Source of the DNA: AWTP1-13 sp035550075 | GTDB taxonomy: Bacteria > Pseudomonadota > Alphaproteobacteria > Rhizobiales > Hyphomicrobiaceae | DNA length: 64,000 nucleotides | NCBI GenBank assembly: GCA_035550075.1 | Contig: DASZQG010000223.1 | Coordinates: 1-64,000, forward strand | Direction of reading: 5' to 3' | Shown: positions 1-9,009 of the stretch, piece after piece | How the letters are laid out: each line of letters opens with the position of its first letter | How positions within the stretch are numbered: the stretch's first letter is position 1 | The notes under the pieces: model-generated | Database searches by the model: none | Seen by the model: only the letters and a program-made list of their open reading frames with translations | Told to the model about the DNA's origin: nothing | Program-made: the position numbers and the translations under genes

Positions 1-1306
1 GGTGCGCGAGTGGAACGTAGCAAGCCTTGCCCGGCGCTACAGCCAGCGAGAACCCGACGAACTCCGCCTGCATAGCGTCCAGGCTGGTGGTCTCGAGGTC
101 GAACGCGACCCGCCCGGCCGCGCGCGCCTCTTCCACCCAAGCCTCGAGGCGAGACAGCTCGACGACTGTTTCATAGCCCGATCGATCGATCTTCTGCCCC
201 TTCAATGCGTTGATTGCGGCGATTGCGGCTGCCTGCGGTGTCGCCGCTGCCGGCGTGGACTTGCCGGCTTTCTCTGTTCGCGCCGGTTTCGCGCTGTGCA
301 CCGGGCCCGGGCTTGCGGGGCGCTCAACTGGCGGCGGCGCCTCCTTGCCGAGTCCGTCGGCAATACGCTTGGTCAGGGTGGCGAATTCCATCTCACGCAG
401 GAAGCCGAGCAGCTTCTGCGAATCCGGCTCCTGCACGCCCAGCCGGTCGATGGGCACCGCAAGCGGCACGTCATCCTTCAGCTTGACCAAATCGAGCGAC
501 AGCCGCGCCTGAATCGCAAACTCGATCAGTCGCTCGCGCCGTTTCTGCTGCTTGATCTCGCCGGCGCGCTCGAGCAGCGATTCCAGATCACCGTATTCGT
601 TGATGAGTTCAGCCGCCGTCTTCACACCTATGCCCGGCACACCTGGAACATTATCCGTCGCATCACCGGCAAGCGCCTGCACATCTGCGACCTTTTCCGG
701 GATCACCCCGAACCTCTCACGCACCTGGTCGGGCCCGATGCTGCGGTTTTTCATGGTATCCAGCATGGACACGCCAGGCCGGATCAGTTGCATGAGGTCT
801 TTGTCGGAGGAGACAATGGTCACATCGCCGCCGTCGCTGAGGGCCGCCTTTGTATAGGTGGCGATGAGATCGTCGGCCTCGAAACCGTCCTGCTCGACGC
901 AGGCGATATTGAAGGCCTTCACCGCATCGCGAATGAGCGGGAACTGCGGCACGAGCTCTTCGGGCGCGGGCGGCCGGTGCGCCTTATAATCCTTGTAGAT
1001 CTCGTTGCGGAAGGTCTTCTCGCTGGCATCAAAGATCACCGCGATATGCGTTGGCCCACTCGACTTGCGCGAATCCTGCAGCAGCTTCCACAGCATGGCG
1101 CAGAACCCATGCACTGCGCCGACCGGCAAGCCGTCGGAGGGACGCGTCAGCGGGGGCAGCGCGTGAAAGGCCCGGAAAATGTAGCCCGAGCCATCTATCA
1201 GATAGACGTGGCTGCCCTTGGCGACCGGCACGGGATCGCCGTCGGGCACAGAGCATGCCGCCACCGGCCGCGGCGACCGCGTCTGTTTTGGAGGGGAGAT
1301 GGCCAT
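1..1306 (-). CDS. polA: DNA polymerase I, N-terminal part (cut by window edge)
   Basis: About 435 N-terminal codons are visible; the polymerase domain lies beyond base 1. The product fills gaps and removes RNA primers during replication and repair. The 5' nuclease domain is clear: it opens with VYLIDGSGYIFRAFHALPPL, followed by the metal-ligand acidic cluster FEADDLIATY, the SSDKDLMQL segment and the helix-hairpin-helix region GVPGIGVKTA. After a Pro/Ala-rich linker the protein enters a 3'-5' exonuclease-like domain with FDLETTSLD, so the proofreading Asp/Glu pair appears to be kept. The ATG at 1306 is the first Met, but has no clear ribosome-binding site. An in-frame GTG about 25 codons later, just before PVAKGSHVYLID, is also possible. 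trmO lies 53 bases upstream on the same strand. Confidence 0.93.
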   Translation of the reverse strand, partial: MAISPPKQTRSPRPVAACSVPDGDPVPVAKGSHVYLIDGSGYIFRAFHALPPLTRPSDGLPVGAVHGFCAMLWKLLQDSRKSSGPTHIAVIFDASEKTFRNEIYKDYKAHRPPAPEELVPQFPLIRDAVKAFNIACVEQDGFEADDLIATYTKAALSDGGDVTIVSSDKDLMQLIRPGVSMLDTMKNRSIGPDQVRERFGVIPEKVADVQALAGDATDNVPGVPGIGVKTAAELINEYGDLESLLERAGEIKQQKRRERLIEFAIQARLSLDLVKLKDDVPLAVPIDRLGVQEPDSQKLLGFLREMEFATLTKRIADGLGKEAPPPVERPASPGPVHSAKPARTEKAGKSTPAAATPQAAAIAAINALKGQKIDRSGYETVVELSRLEAWVEEARAAGRVAFDLETTSLDAMQAEFVGFSLAVAPGKACYVPLAH

Positions 1307-1359
1307 GCGTCGCAATATAGGGCGGCAGCGCCGATTGTCAGCCCGGATCGGCCGTTCAT

Positions 1360-1836
1360 TCACGCTCGTCTGGCATTCGGAAAACAGTCCGTTGAAGCAA
1401 AATAAGGCTTGATGTCGAGAAGTGGCGTCCCGTCGACACAATCGATGTTTCGCACTGTCACCATTGCACCCTCCACGGAGACGAGTTCAACCACGGCCAG
1501 GGCAATCGGATTTGGCCGCACCGGCGAGCGCAAAGCGAAGGTCCCGCGCGCTTGGCCCAGATGCCGGGGGACCTGCTCGATCAGATCGCGCCGCGCCTGG
1601 TGCATCCAGTACAGCAGAATCGCGTGTGAATAGAGCGCCAGATCCTTCAGGCCGGGCGCATAACGCGAGTCAAGCACCACCTGCCCGACGTCCCGCGTTT
1701 GAGCCGTGTTTTTGGGACAGTCGTCGCGGGTCTTGAACGGCGTGCGGATGCGCCCGATGAAATACAGCCCGGCGTCGAAGGTGGCCGGTAGCTCGATTTT
1801 GACCTCGCCCTGGCGCACATCGCTGGCATCGGTCAT
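1360..1836 (-). CDS. trmO: tRNA (N6-threonylcarbamoyladenosine37-N6)-methyltransferase TrmO
   Basis: TrmO (TsaA/YaeB family) uses S-adenosylmethionine to methylate t6A37 in tRNAs reading ACY codons. The 158-residue protein has the family beta-barrel start GLYFIGRIRTPF, the conserved segment LRSPVRPNPIALAVVELVSVEG, and the closing IDCVDGTPLLDIKPYF. I chose the ATG at 1836 because GAGG lies about 8 bases upstream; an in-frame GTG at 1869 would add 11 residues. It lies upstream of polA on the same strand and may share a transcript. The length fits the short bacterial form without a long C-terminal domain. Confidence 0.9.
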   Translation of the reverse strand: MTDASDVRQGEVKIELPATFDAGLYFIGRIRTPFKTRDDCPKNTAQTRDVGQVVLDSRYAPGLKDLALYSHAILLYWMHQARRDLIEQVPRHLGQARGTFALRSPVRPNPIALAVVELVSVEGAMVTVRNIDCVDGTPLLDIKPYFASTDCFPNARRA

Positions 1837-1927
1837 GGAAAAAGCCTCGCTGGTGGTGGCGCTGGCCACAACGGACGCGCCGTTTGCCGGCCCGGACCAA
1901 ATGGAGTATCACACGGGCCGAACGCAA

Positions 1928-2004
1928 GCACCCGTAGCTCAGCTGGATAGAGTGTCGCCCTCCGAAGGCGAAGGTCACAGGTTCGAATCCTGTCGGGTGC
2001 GCCA
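1928..2004 (+). tRNA. tRNA-Arg (anticodon CCG)
   Basis: The acceptor arms GCACCCG and CGGGTGC pair perfectly, followed by discriminator G and an encoded CCA at 2002-2004. The D arm carries AGCTCAGCTGGATAGAG, the anticodon stem TCGCC/GGCGA holds loop CTCCGAA, giving anticodon CCG, and the T arm contains GGTTCGAATCC. It decodes CGG. It stands alone between trmO (divergent) and the DJ-1 family gene. Confidence 0.97.
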
Positions 2005-2139
2005 ACCCATCACGCCCCCTCACCTTCCGCGGCAAATGCGAATGCGCGCCGCCGGCGCGAACGGATTCAAACACCTCGGCGGCTGAATATCAGATGGGTC
2101 ACAGACGAGGCCATCTCGGCATGAGAACCTCATCGCGAC

Positions 2140-3282
2140 CTATCCCCTCGGATATTCGAGCTGCATGGCCACCATCTTGGTCGTGCCTTCGCCGTATCGC
2201 TTGGCGATCGCCCGGAGGCTCCGGTCCAGAGCGGCTGTCGGTGGCTGGTCGGGGAAGATAGAAACGATCTGGTCTTTCGGCCAGTTCTCCGTAGTGCGGC
2301 CGGGAAGGATGCGGACGCCGTTGGCCGTAACGATGGCCGACTTCGACGCAGCGAAGGTGACCGCCTTGGATCGGTAGGTCCGCGACCAGGCATCGGCGAC
2401 CAGTGCCAGCGAGACCTCGTCGATACCCGGCTTGAGGGAAATGCCCAACTCGTCGCGGCTCCAGAAGGCGAGCACGTTGCCCAGAGCCGTGCTGGCGAAA
2501 CCGCGGGTGAACCTGAATGCCTTGCTCGCATGTCGCGCGTCCCAGCGGTCGACGCCGAGTCGGTGGGCCACGGCCTCGGCCTTTTCGCGGCCGGCGATGG
2601 CCTCGATCAGGGTCAGCATCATGGGGATCGATGCCGTGATGCCGGTGGTCGTCGCGACGTTTCCGTCGATCACGAAGCGCCGGTCCGCTACGTATTCGAT
2701 CGCGGGGCTGCGCCCAAGCAGCTCCTTCAGATAATACCAGTGCGTCGTGGCACGCCTGCCGTCGAGCAGGCCCGATGCACCGACGACCTTGGCCCCGGCG
2801 CAGACCCCGATGACGACGGCGCCCTTGGCGGATTGCTGCCGCAGCCACGCCAATACCGCGGGGTCGTCGTCCCGGCTCATCGCCGGCACAATCACATAGT
2901 CCGCCCCGTCCGGATGGGCGGCATCGAAGGCGGAAGTGGTGGTATCCGGCTCAACGGCGTTGAGCGCAGGGTATAGGTGCACCGGACCCGGACCCGTCGC
3001 CACCATCTGCACATCGGCAACATCCGCGCGTCGCAGGATGCCGGTTGGCACGACATAGTCGGTCGTCTCGGTCGCGTCGTTGAGACCAATGACGGCGATG
3101 ACTGGCCGCTGATGCTTGGGCGGCCGTAGCGCCTTCAGCATGGCCGACCTCTCGGCCTCGGAAACAGGCGGCGGAGAGGCCGCAAGGTCGGGCGGCAGCG
3201 TCGCCAGCCAGATTGCGAAGGCGCCCGCCCCGATGATGACAGCGCCGATGAGCCCCCATGCGGCGACCGTGCGCTTCCTCAC
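2140..3282 (-). CDS. membrane-anchored DJ-1/PfpI family protein
   Basis: The 380-residue protein starts with a basic stretch and one hydrophobic segment (about residues 8-28, AAWGLIGAVIIGAGAFAIWL), followed by a Pro-rich linker. The rest is therefore probably periplasmic and anchored. The DJ-1/PfpI (class I glutamine amidotransferase-like) domain starts near residue 60, with the nucleophile elbow IGVCAGAKVVGASGLLDG and Cys at about 161. The GTG start at 3282 is well supported by AAGGAG six bases upstream. Residues 250-380 match nothing I recognise beyond this family. It is divergent from a GlxA-type regulator whose N-terminal domain has the same fold; the 87-base gap probably holds both promoters. 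The substrate is unknown; hydratase, deglycase or sensory roles are all known in this fold. Confidence 0.8.
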   Translation of the reverse strand: MRKRTVAAWGLIGAVIIGAGAFAIWLATLPPDLAASPPPVSEAERSAMLKALRPPKHQRPVIAVIGLNDATETTDYVVPTGILRRADVADVQMVATGPGPVHLYPALNAVEPDTTTSAFDAAHPDGADYVIVPAMSRDDDPAVLAWLRQQSAKGAVVIGVCAGAKVVGASGLLDGRRATTHWYYLKELLGRSPAIEYVADRRFVIDGNVATTTGITASIPMMLTLIEAIAGREKAEAVAHRLGVDRWDARHASKAFRFTRGFASTALGNVLAFWSRDELGISLKPGIDEVSLALVADAWSRTYRSKAVTFAASKSAIVTANGVRILPGRTTENWPKDQIVSIFPDQPPTAALDRSLRAIAKRYGEGTTKMVAMQLEYPRG

Positions 3283-3369
3283 TTTTTTCTCCTTGATAAG
3301 CCACAGGTTGACTGAAACTAGCGTGGAACAGATGGTGGCTAAAATGACATAAATCGAGCAAAATCTGCC

Positions 3370-4401
3370 ATGTCGCGCAACCTCGCCATCGTCGTGCATC
3401 CGGGCTTCCAGCTTCTCGACGCCGCCGGGCCAACCGCAGCCTTCGAGATGGCGGAGCGCTTCCGACCGGGCAGCTACCAGCTGACGATCATGGCGCCCGG
3501 CATCTCCCGCTCGTCGGCGCGCGTGGAAAGTTCCTCGGGTCTCTGCCTCGAGGCCCAGCCTTTGCGCGATGGCACATTCGACACCGTTCTCGTTTCTGGG
3601 GGCGAGATCACCCGCTCCGTGGCGGCAGCGCAGCAGATCACCGTCTGGTTGAGGGGCGTGACGGCGCGGCGCATCGCCAGCGTCTGCTCCGGAGCCTTCC
3701 TGCTCGCGCAGGCTGGCCTGCTCGACGGCAAGCGGGTCACCACCCACTGGGACAGCACGGAGCAGCTCGCGCGCAGGTACCCGGCGGTGAAGCTGGACGC
3801 TGAGCGCATCTTCATTCGGGACGGTGACATCTGGACGTCGGCGGGCATCTCTGCGGGTATCGACCTGGCGCTTGCCCTGATCGAGGACGATCTCGGCCCC
3901 GACCTCGGGCGGCGCGTAGCGCAGCAGCTCGTCGTTCACCAGCGCAGGCCAGGCGGACAGTCCCAGTTCTCGGCACTGGTCGAGCTCGGTGGGCGGACCG
4001 GCCGCTTCGCCGAGTTGATCGACTGGATGCGCACGCACCTTGCCGAACGGCTCACTGTTGAGCGCCTCTCCGAACACGCGGCAATGAGCCCGCGCAACTT
4101 CGCCCGCGCCTTCACGGCCGAGACCGGGACGACGCCCGCCAAGGCCATGGAGCGCCTGCGTCTCGAAACGGCCCGAACTGCCGTTGAAACCGGCCACGAG
4201 TCTCTCGAGCGCATCGCAGAGGCCACCGGCTTCGGCGATCCCGGCCGCATGCGTCGCGCCTTCCTGCGACGACTTGGTCAGCCGCCGCAGGCGTTGCGAC
4301 GAGCCCGGACCAGGGCGCCCGTCGCCGGTATCCGCTACGAAGCGCTGCGCGACGGCGACCAGCCACATCGCATGGGCGGCGTGCAGCGGCGATCGACCTG
4401 A
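3370..4401 (+). CDS. GlxA-type transcriptional regulator (DJ-1/PfpI domain plus AraC-type HTH)
   Basis: The N-terminal half (about residues 4-190) is a DJ-1/PfpI domain with IASVCSGAFLLAQAGLLDG and Cys at about 106. The C-terminal 105 residues form a double helix-turn-helix of the AraC/XylS type, including LTVERLSEHAAMSPRNFAR and a second helix pair around LERIAEATGFGDPGRMRRAF. This architecture defines GlxA-like activators. The 343-residue length is normal. Divergent placement from the anchored DJ-1 protein suggests it controls that gene and itself, which is inference. The inducer is unknown. Confidence 0.9.
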   Translation: MSRNLAIVVHPGFQLLDAAGPTAAFEMAERFRPGSYQLTIMAPGISRSSARVESSSGLCLEAQPLRDGTFDTVLVSGGEITRSVAAAQQITVWLRGVTARRIASVCSGAFLLAQAGLLDGKRVTTHWDSTEQLARRYPAVKLDAERIFIRDGDIWTSAGISAGIDLALALIEDDLGPDLGRRVAQQLVVHQRRPGGQSQFSALVELGGRTGRFAELIDWMRTHLAERLTVERLSEHAAMSPRNFARAFTAETGTTPAKAMERLRLETARTAVETGHESLERIAEATGFGDPGRMRRAFLRRLGQPPQALRRARTRAPVAGIRYEALRDGDQPHRMGGVQRRST

Positions 4402-4576
4402 CTCGCTTGCACATGAGGGGATTCGGGCGGGCCCGGCATCTCGCCAAGCATAGAGAGCGACGCGCGGGTGATCACACGGAGCGCCGCATCAGCAGAAGCC
4501 CGGTGCGCCCGCTGCGATTGATGCGCAAACGGTGGCAAACTAGGGTCCGATGTAGACTGAGGGTAAAGGGCGCGCC

Positions 4577-6226
4577 ATGGATGCGGATGTCATTGTCGTC
4601 GGGGCCGGACTGGCCGGTCTGGTTGCCACCGCAGAGCTCGCCGACGCGGGCCGCAAAGTCATTCTGCTCGACCAGGAGCCCGAGCAATCCCTGGGCGGCC
4701 AGGCGTTTTGGTCGTTCGGCGGGTTGTTTTTCGTGGACTCCCCCGAGCAGAGACGCATGCGCATCCGCGACTCGCACGACCTCGCCCTGCAGGACTGGAT
4801 GGGCACGGCCGCCTTCGACCGCGAGGAAGATCATTGGCCGCGTCGCTGGGCGGAAGCCTATGTCGCATTCGCCGCCGGCGAGAAGCGGGCCTGGCTGCAT
4901 GCACAGGGCCTGCGCTGGTTTCCCATCGTCGGGTGGGCCGAGCGCGGCGGCTACGGCGCCATCGGACATGGCAATTCGGTGCCCCGCTTCCATGTGACCT
5001 GGGGCACCGGGCCCGGTGTGATCGCGCCGTTTGTGCGACGCGTGCGTGAGGCGGTCGAACGCGGGCTCGTGACTTTGAAGTTCCGCCACCGGGTCAATCA
5101 GCTCACCCGCTCCGCCGGTACCCTCGATGGCGTGGCCGGTGACGTTCTCGAAGCTAGCCACGTACCGCGCGGCCAGCCCAGTACGCGCACGGTCACCGGC
5201 AGCTTCGCATTTACGGCACAGGCGATCATCATCACCTCCGGCGGCATCGGCGCCAACCGCGACCTAGTGCGCAAGAACTGGCCGAACAGCTTGGGCGCTC
5301 CGCCTCGGCGCATGATCTGCGGCGTGCCCGATCACGTGGATGGCCGCATGCTGGCGATCATGGAGGCTGCCGGCGGCCGCATCATTAATCCGGACCGCAT
5401 GTGGCACTACGTGGAGGGCATCCACAACTGGGACCCGATGTGGACGGACCACGCGATCCGTATCCTGCCGGGCCCATCCTCGCTGTGGCTCGACGCGCGT
5501 GGCCGCCGTCTGCCGGTGCCGCTGTTTCCCGGCTTCGACACCCTCGGAACGCTCAAGCACATCATGGCGACGGGTTTCGACTACTCGTGGTTCGTGCTGA
5601 CGCGCAAGATCATCGAGAAGGAATTCGCCCTCTCAGGTTCAGAGCAGAATCCCGACCTCACCGGCGGCAGCTGGCGAGGCGTGCTGCAGCGGGTGCGCGC
5701 GGGCATCCCGCCGCCGGTCAAGGCCTTCATGGACAAGGGCGTCGATTTCATTGTCGAGGCGCGGCTGGCCGACCTTACCCGCCGGATGAACGAGCTGACC
5801 GGCGATAATCTGATCGACGCCGCAGCGCTAGAGGCCGAGATTGTCGCCCGCGATCGGGAACTCGACAACGCTTACTGCAAGGACATGCAGATCGTCGCCA
5901 TTCGCGGCGCGCGCCAATACCTCGGCGATAAGCTGATCCGCACGGCGCGTCCCCACAAGCTCCTTGATCCTGCAGCCGGACCGTTGATCGCGGTGCGGCT
6001 CAACATCCTCACACGCAAAACGCTGGGCGGACTGCAAACGGACCTTGCCGGCCGCGTGCTGCAGCCTGACGGCCAGCCGCTCGGCAACGTCTACGCGGCG
6101 GGAGAGGTGGCGGGCTTCGGTGGCGGCGGCATGCACGGCTACCGCGCGCTGGAAGGTACCTTCCTCGGCGGATGCCTGTTTTCGGGCCGCGTTGCAGGCC
6201 GCGCCGCGGCAGGAGCGGTGGGTTAG
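4577..6226 (+). CDS. FAD-binding dehydrogenase (fumarate reductase/ketosteroid dehydrogenase-like flavoprotein)
   Basis: The N-terminal dinucleotide-binding motif VIVVGAGLAGLVATAELADAG is followed by an acidic residue at the end of beta-strand 2 (ILLDQEPE), as expected for FAD. The C-terminal FAD motif reads NVYAAGEVAGFGGGGMHGYRALEG, and the end GGCLFSGRVAGRAA fits the flavoprotein subunit family of fumarate reductase/succinate dehydrogenase and 3-ketosteroid dehydrogenases. The 549-residue length and the GGQAFWSFGGLFFVDSPEQR segment match the soluble 'FAD-binding dehydrogenase' group, whose substrates are mostly unknown. No partner iron-sulfur or membrane subunit is nearby, so it probably acts alone. 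About 175 bases without a gene precede it. Confidence 0.85.
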   Translation: MDADVIVVGAGLAGLVATAELADAGRKVILLDQEPEQSLGGQAFWSFGGLFFVDSPEQRRMRIRDSHDLALQDWMGTAAFDREEDHWPRRWAEAYVAFAAGEKRAWLHAQGLRWFPIVGWAERGGYGAIGHGNSVPRFHVTWGTGPGVIAPFVRRVREAVERGLVTLKFRHRVNQLTRSAGTLDGVAGDVLEASHVPRGQPSTRTVTGSFAFTAQAIIITSGGIGANRDLVRKNWPNSLGAPPRRMICGVPDHVDGRMLAIMEAAGGRIINPDRMWHYVEGIHNWDPMWTDHAIRILPGPSSLWLDARGRRLPVPLFPGFDTLGTLKHIMATGFDYSWFVLTRKIIEKEFALSGSEQNPDLTGGSWRGVLQRVRAGIPPPVKAFMDKGVDFIVEARLADLTRRMNELTGDNLIDAAALEAEIVARDRELDNAYCKDMQIVAIRGARQYLGDKLIRTARPHKLLDPAAGPLIAVRLNILTRKTLGGLQTDLAGRVLQPDGQPLGNVYAAGEVAGFGGGGMHGYRALEGTFLGGCLFSGRVAGRAAAGAVG

Positions 6227-6242
6227 CGGTGGTTAGGGTGAG

Positions 6243-7337
6243 CTAGTTCGCAAATCGGAACAGCATCACATCGCCGTCGCGCACCACATACTCCTTGCCC
6301 TCCAGGCGCATCTTTCCAGCCTGCTTGGCACCCAACTCGCCACCGCAGGCGACATAGTCCTCGAAGGCAATCGTCTCCGCGCGGATGAAACCCTTCTCGA
6401 AATCGGTATGTATGGCACCCGCCGCCTTCGGCGCCTTCGAGCCAGCGGGTACCGTCCACGCGCGCGCCTCTTTCGGACCGGCGGTGAAGAACGTGATCAG
6501 ATCGAGGATGCGATAGCCCTCGCGGATCAACGAATTGAGGCCGGGCTCTTTCAGCCCCAGGTGCTGCAGGTATTCGGCACGCTCCTCGGGCGCGAGACCT
6601 GCGAGCTCGGCTTCGATCTTCGCCGAAATCACCACGCAACCTGCGCCTTCGGCCTGCGCCCGCTTCTCGACCTGGCGCGACAGGTCGTTGCCGCCGATGC
6701 CCCCTTCGTCGACGTTGCAAACATAGAGTACCGGCTTCGCGGTAAGGAGCTGCAGCAGGCGGTACGGCCGCTCCTCCTCCGCCGTCAGTTGCGCAAACCG
6801 GGCCGGTTTACCCGCGCGCAGCAGGTCCAGCGCTTTGTCGATCACCGCCACCTGCGCTTTTGCCTCCTTGTCGCCGGAGGTGGCCTTTTTTGCGAGCGGT
6901 TCGCGGCGGCGCTCGAGGCTTTCCAGATCCGCCAGCATCAGCTCGGTCTCCACCGTCTCCGCATCGGCGATCGGATCGATCCGCCCTTCCACGTGCGTGA
7001 CGTCGGCGTCCTCGAAGCAGCGCAGCACGTAGGCGACCGCATCGACCTCGCGAATATGAGAAAGGAACTGATTGCCGAGGCCCTCGCCTTTCGACGCGCC
7101 GCGCACCAGGCCAGCGATGTCGACGAAGGTCAGTCGCGTCGGCACGACAGCCGCGGACTTGGCGATTCTTGCCAGCGTCTCGAGACGCGAATCCGGCACG
7201 CCAACATCACCGACGTTGGGTTCGATGGTGCAAAAGGGATAGTTCGCGGCTTCCGCGGCCGCCGTCTGAGTCAGAGCGTTGAAGAGCGTGGATTTGCCGA
7301 CGTTCGGCAATCCCACGATGCCGCATTTGAATCCCAT
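6243..7337 (-). CDS. ychF: ribosome-binding ATPase YchF
   Basis: This 364-residue Obg-family P-loop protein hydrolyses ATP rather than GTP and binds ribosomes. The Walker A motif GLPNVGKST is at residues 9-17 and switch II is FVDIAGLVRGASKGEGLGNQFL. The nucleotide-specificity loop reads CNVDEGG, in place of the GTPase NKxD. The C-terminal TGS domain covers about residues 280-364 and ends in DGDVMLFRFAN, nearly identical to known YchF termini. It is the last gene of rplY-pth-ychF, with only 3 bases from the pth stop, so translational coupling is likely. Confidence 0.97.
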   Translation of the reverse strand: MGFKCGIVGLPNVGKSTLFNALTQTAAAEAANYPFCTIEPNVGDVGVPDSRLETLARIAKSAAVVPTRLTFVDIAGLVRGASKGEGLGNQFLSHIREVDAVAYVLRCFEDADVTHVEGRIDPIADAETVETELMLADLESLERRREPLAKKATSGDKEAKAQVAVIDKALDLLRAGKPARFAQLTAEEERPYRLLQLLTAKPVLYVCNVDEGGIGGNDLSRQVEKRAQAEGAGCVVISAKIEAELAGLAPEERAEYLQHLGLKEPGLNSLIREGYRILDLITFFTAGPKEARAWTVPAGSKAPKAAGAIHTDFEKGFIRAETIAFEDYVACGGELGAKQAGKMRLEGKEYVVRDGDVMLFRFAN

Positions 7338-7340
7338 GGG

Positions 7341-8078
7341 TCAGTGATCCCGGCGGCCCTTCAGCCATTTTTTGAGGTTATCGGCGAGCGCGCTCGCCCG
7401 CTTGGCGTTGCGTTCCCCAGCGGGGTGCGCACTGGCGATCGTTCTCGTAGCGCGCGGCTGAGCTTTTGGCGTGTCCTCGGGCGTTGCGTCCTGCTGCTTC
7501 GTGCGGGCGTCGCCGTGCAAGGCCCGCGCGACGTCCGTGAGGAAACGGGCGTCGTCTCCTGCCGCGAGCCGACCGCAGGCATCCGCGATGGCATCGAGCA
7601 TTGGTCCGAGCCAGGCAAGGTCGGCCCTGGCAAAGTCATGCAGCACGTAGCCGTGCACAAGCTCCTTGCTGCCCGGGTGGCCGACGCCAATGCGCACCCG
7701 ACCGTACTCGTTTCCCATGTGCGCGCTGATCGACCGCAGGCCATTGTGACCGGCGTTACCGCCACCGACCTTCACCTTGAGTTTGCCCGGCGCCAGGTCG
7801 ATCTCGTCGTGGAAAACGAACACGTCGCCCGGGGAGAGCTTCAGGTAGCGCTGGGCCTCGGCCACGGATTGTCCGCTGTCGTTCATATAGGTCTGAGGTT
7901 TGAGCAGCGTGACGCGCCGGCCGCTGATCAGGCCTTCGCACATCAGCCCGTGAAAGCGCTTGCGCCAGGCACCGAGGCGGTGCCGCTCCGCGATGCGATC
8001 GAGCGCCATGAACCCGACGTTGTGCCGGTGCCGGGCGTAGCTGCTGCCCGGGTTGCCGAGCCCGACGAAGAGTTTCAT
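7341..8078 (-). CDS. pth: peptidyl-tRNA hydrolase
   Basis: Pth recycles peptidyl-tRNA released from stalled ribosomes. The family start MKLFVGLGNPGSSYARHRHNVGF contains the catalytic His at 19 and Asn at 9; HDEIDLAPGKLKVK and GHNGLRSI follow. The catalytic core ends near residue 190. A basic, Ala/Arg-rich tail of about 55 residues brings the protein to 245, longer than the usual 190-200. The ATG at 8078 matches the family N-terminus; a TTG two codons upstream was not used. rplY lies upstream and ychF downstream, a common alphaproteobacterial order. Confidence 0.96.
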   Translation of the reverse strand: MKLFVGLGNPGSSYARHRHNVGFMALDRIAERHRLGAWRKRFHGLMCEGLISGRRVTLLKPQTYMNDSGQSVAEAQRYLKLSPGDVFVFHDEIDLAPGKLKVKVGGGNAGHNGLRSISAHMGNEYGRVRIGVGHPGSKELVHGYVLHDFARADLAWLGPMLDAIADACGRLAAGDDARFLTDVARALHGDARTKQQDATPEDTPKAQPRATRTIASAHPAGERNAKRASALADNLKKWLKGRRDH

Positions 8079-8126
8079 TGCCAAACGCCCATCGAGCCTG
8101 CCCTCAGCAGGCGTGCGACGCGCCCC

Positions 8127-8906
8127 TTACTTCTTGCCCTTGTCGGCGGCGGGTTTGGCTGCGCCCTTGCCCGCAGGTGCCTCCTTGCCGCCGGCAGCGG
8201 GAGCCTTGCCACCGGACCCCGCAGCGGTCTTTCCATCTGCCGGTGCAGCAGCCGCGGCCGCTGCGCCCTCGGCGCCTTCCGCAGGAACTGCACCTTCCGC
8301 GGCGACCGCGGCCTCGGCCGTCGGCGTCGTCTCTTCCTCGATCTTGTGCCCGGCAATGGTGGCAACCGTGAAATCGCGGTTTTGAATGGTGGGCCGCACG
8401 CCTTCAGGCATCTTCACCGCCGAAATGTGCACCGACCGCCCGATCTCGAGACCGTCGAGGTCGAACTCGAAATACTCGGGGATCGCATCCGCAGGCGCGA
8501 TCACTTCGACCTCGTGGCGCACGATGTTGAGAACGCCCCCGCGCTTGAGGCCTGGCGACGAACCTTGATTGATAAAGCGCACCGGGACGTTGACCCGGAT
8601 ACGCGCGCCGGGTCCCACGCGCTGGAAGTCGACATGCACCGGCATATCCTTCACCGGATCAACCTGAACGTCGCGCGGGATCACGCGGGTTTTCTTGCCA
8701 TCGAGGTCGAGGTCGAAAATCGTCGACAGGAACTTGCCCTTGGCGACGATCAGGCTCAGCTCCTTGAAATCAACCGCAATGTTCTGCGGATCGGCGCTGT
8801 CGCCGTAAAGGACGCCCGGAACCCGGCCTTCGCGGCGCACCGCGCGTGAGCCGCCCGTGCCCGAGCGCGGCCGCACGGAAGCCTTGATCTCGGTCACATG
8901 AGCCAT
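8127..8906 (-). CDS. rplY: 50S ribosomal protein L25 (CTC form)
   Basis: The 259-residue protein has the N-terminal L25 domain, which binds 5S rRNA (ASVRPRSGTGGSRAVRREGRVPGVLYG), and the C-terminal beta domain of the CTC form (about residues 95-190, PVHVDFQRVGPGARIRVNVP onwards). The last 65 residues are a low-complexity Ala/Gly/Lys tail. The ATG at 8906 has GAGGAG eight bases upstream. It is the first gene of the rplY-pth-ychF unit, so its promoter should lie between 8907 and 9009. Confidence 0.96.
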   Translation of the reverse strand: MAHVTEIKASVRPRSGTGGSRAVRREGRVPGVLYGDSADPQNIAVDFKELSLIVAKGKFLSTIFDLDLDGKKTRVIPRDVQVDPVKDMPVHVDFQRVGPGARIRVNVPVRFINQGSSPGLKRGGVLNIVRHEVEVIAPADAIPEYFEFDLDGLEIGRSVHISAVKMPEGVRPTIQNRDFTVATIAGHKIEEETTPTAEAAVAAEGAVPAEGAEGAAAAAAAPADGKTAAGSGGKAPAAGGKEAPAGKGAAKPAADKGKK

Positions 8907-9009
8907 GATGCAAACTCCTCGTGGAAAACCGGTCCGCTCTGTGGCGAGCGGAACACGGCTGGCGCGTTATAGCGGCGTCACCAGCCCTGCGCAATGGCGG
9001 CAGAACCGC

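Noticed and set aside
2..1405. 467-codon open frame on the plus strand
   Set aside because: It is antisense to polA, whose exonuclease motifs are unambiguous. High GC leaves long chance frames opposite real genes.
1670..2074. 134-codon minus-strand frame containing GFEPVTFAFGG
   Set aside because: This peptide is the familiar artefact of translating a tRNA gene, here tRNA-Arg, in reverse.
3283..4368. Upstream extension of the DJ-1 family protein across the divergent gene
   Set aside because: The frame stays open to 4368 but lies opposite the GlxA-type regulator. A GTG with AAGGAG at 3282 and an adjacent signal anchor give a natural start.
6408..8849. 813-codon open frame on the plus strand
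   Set aside because: It runs opposite ychF, pth and rplY, all clear. Its translation is His/Arg-rich with no family features.
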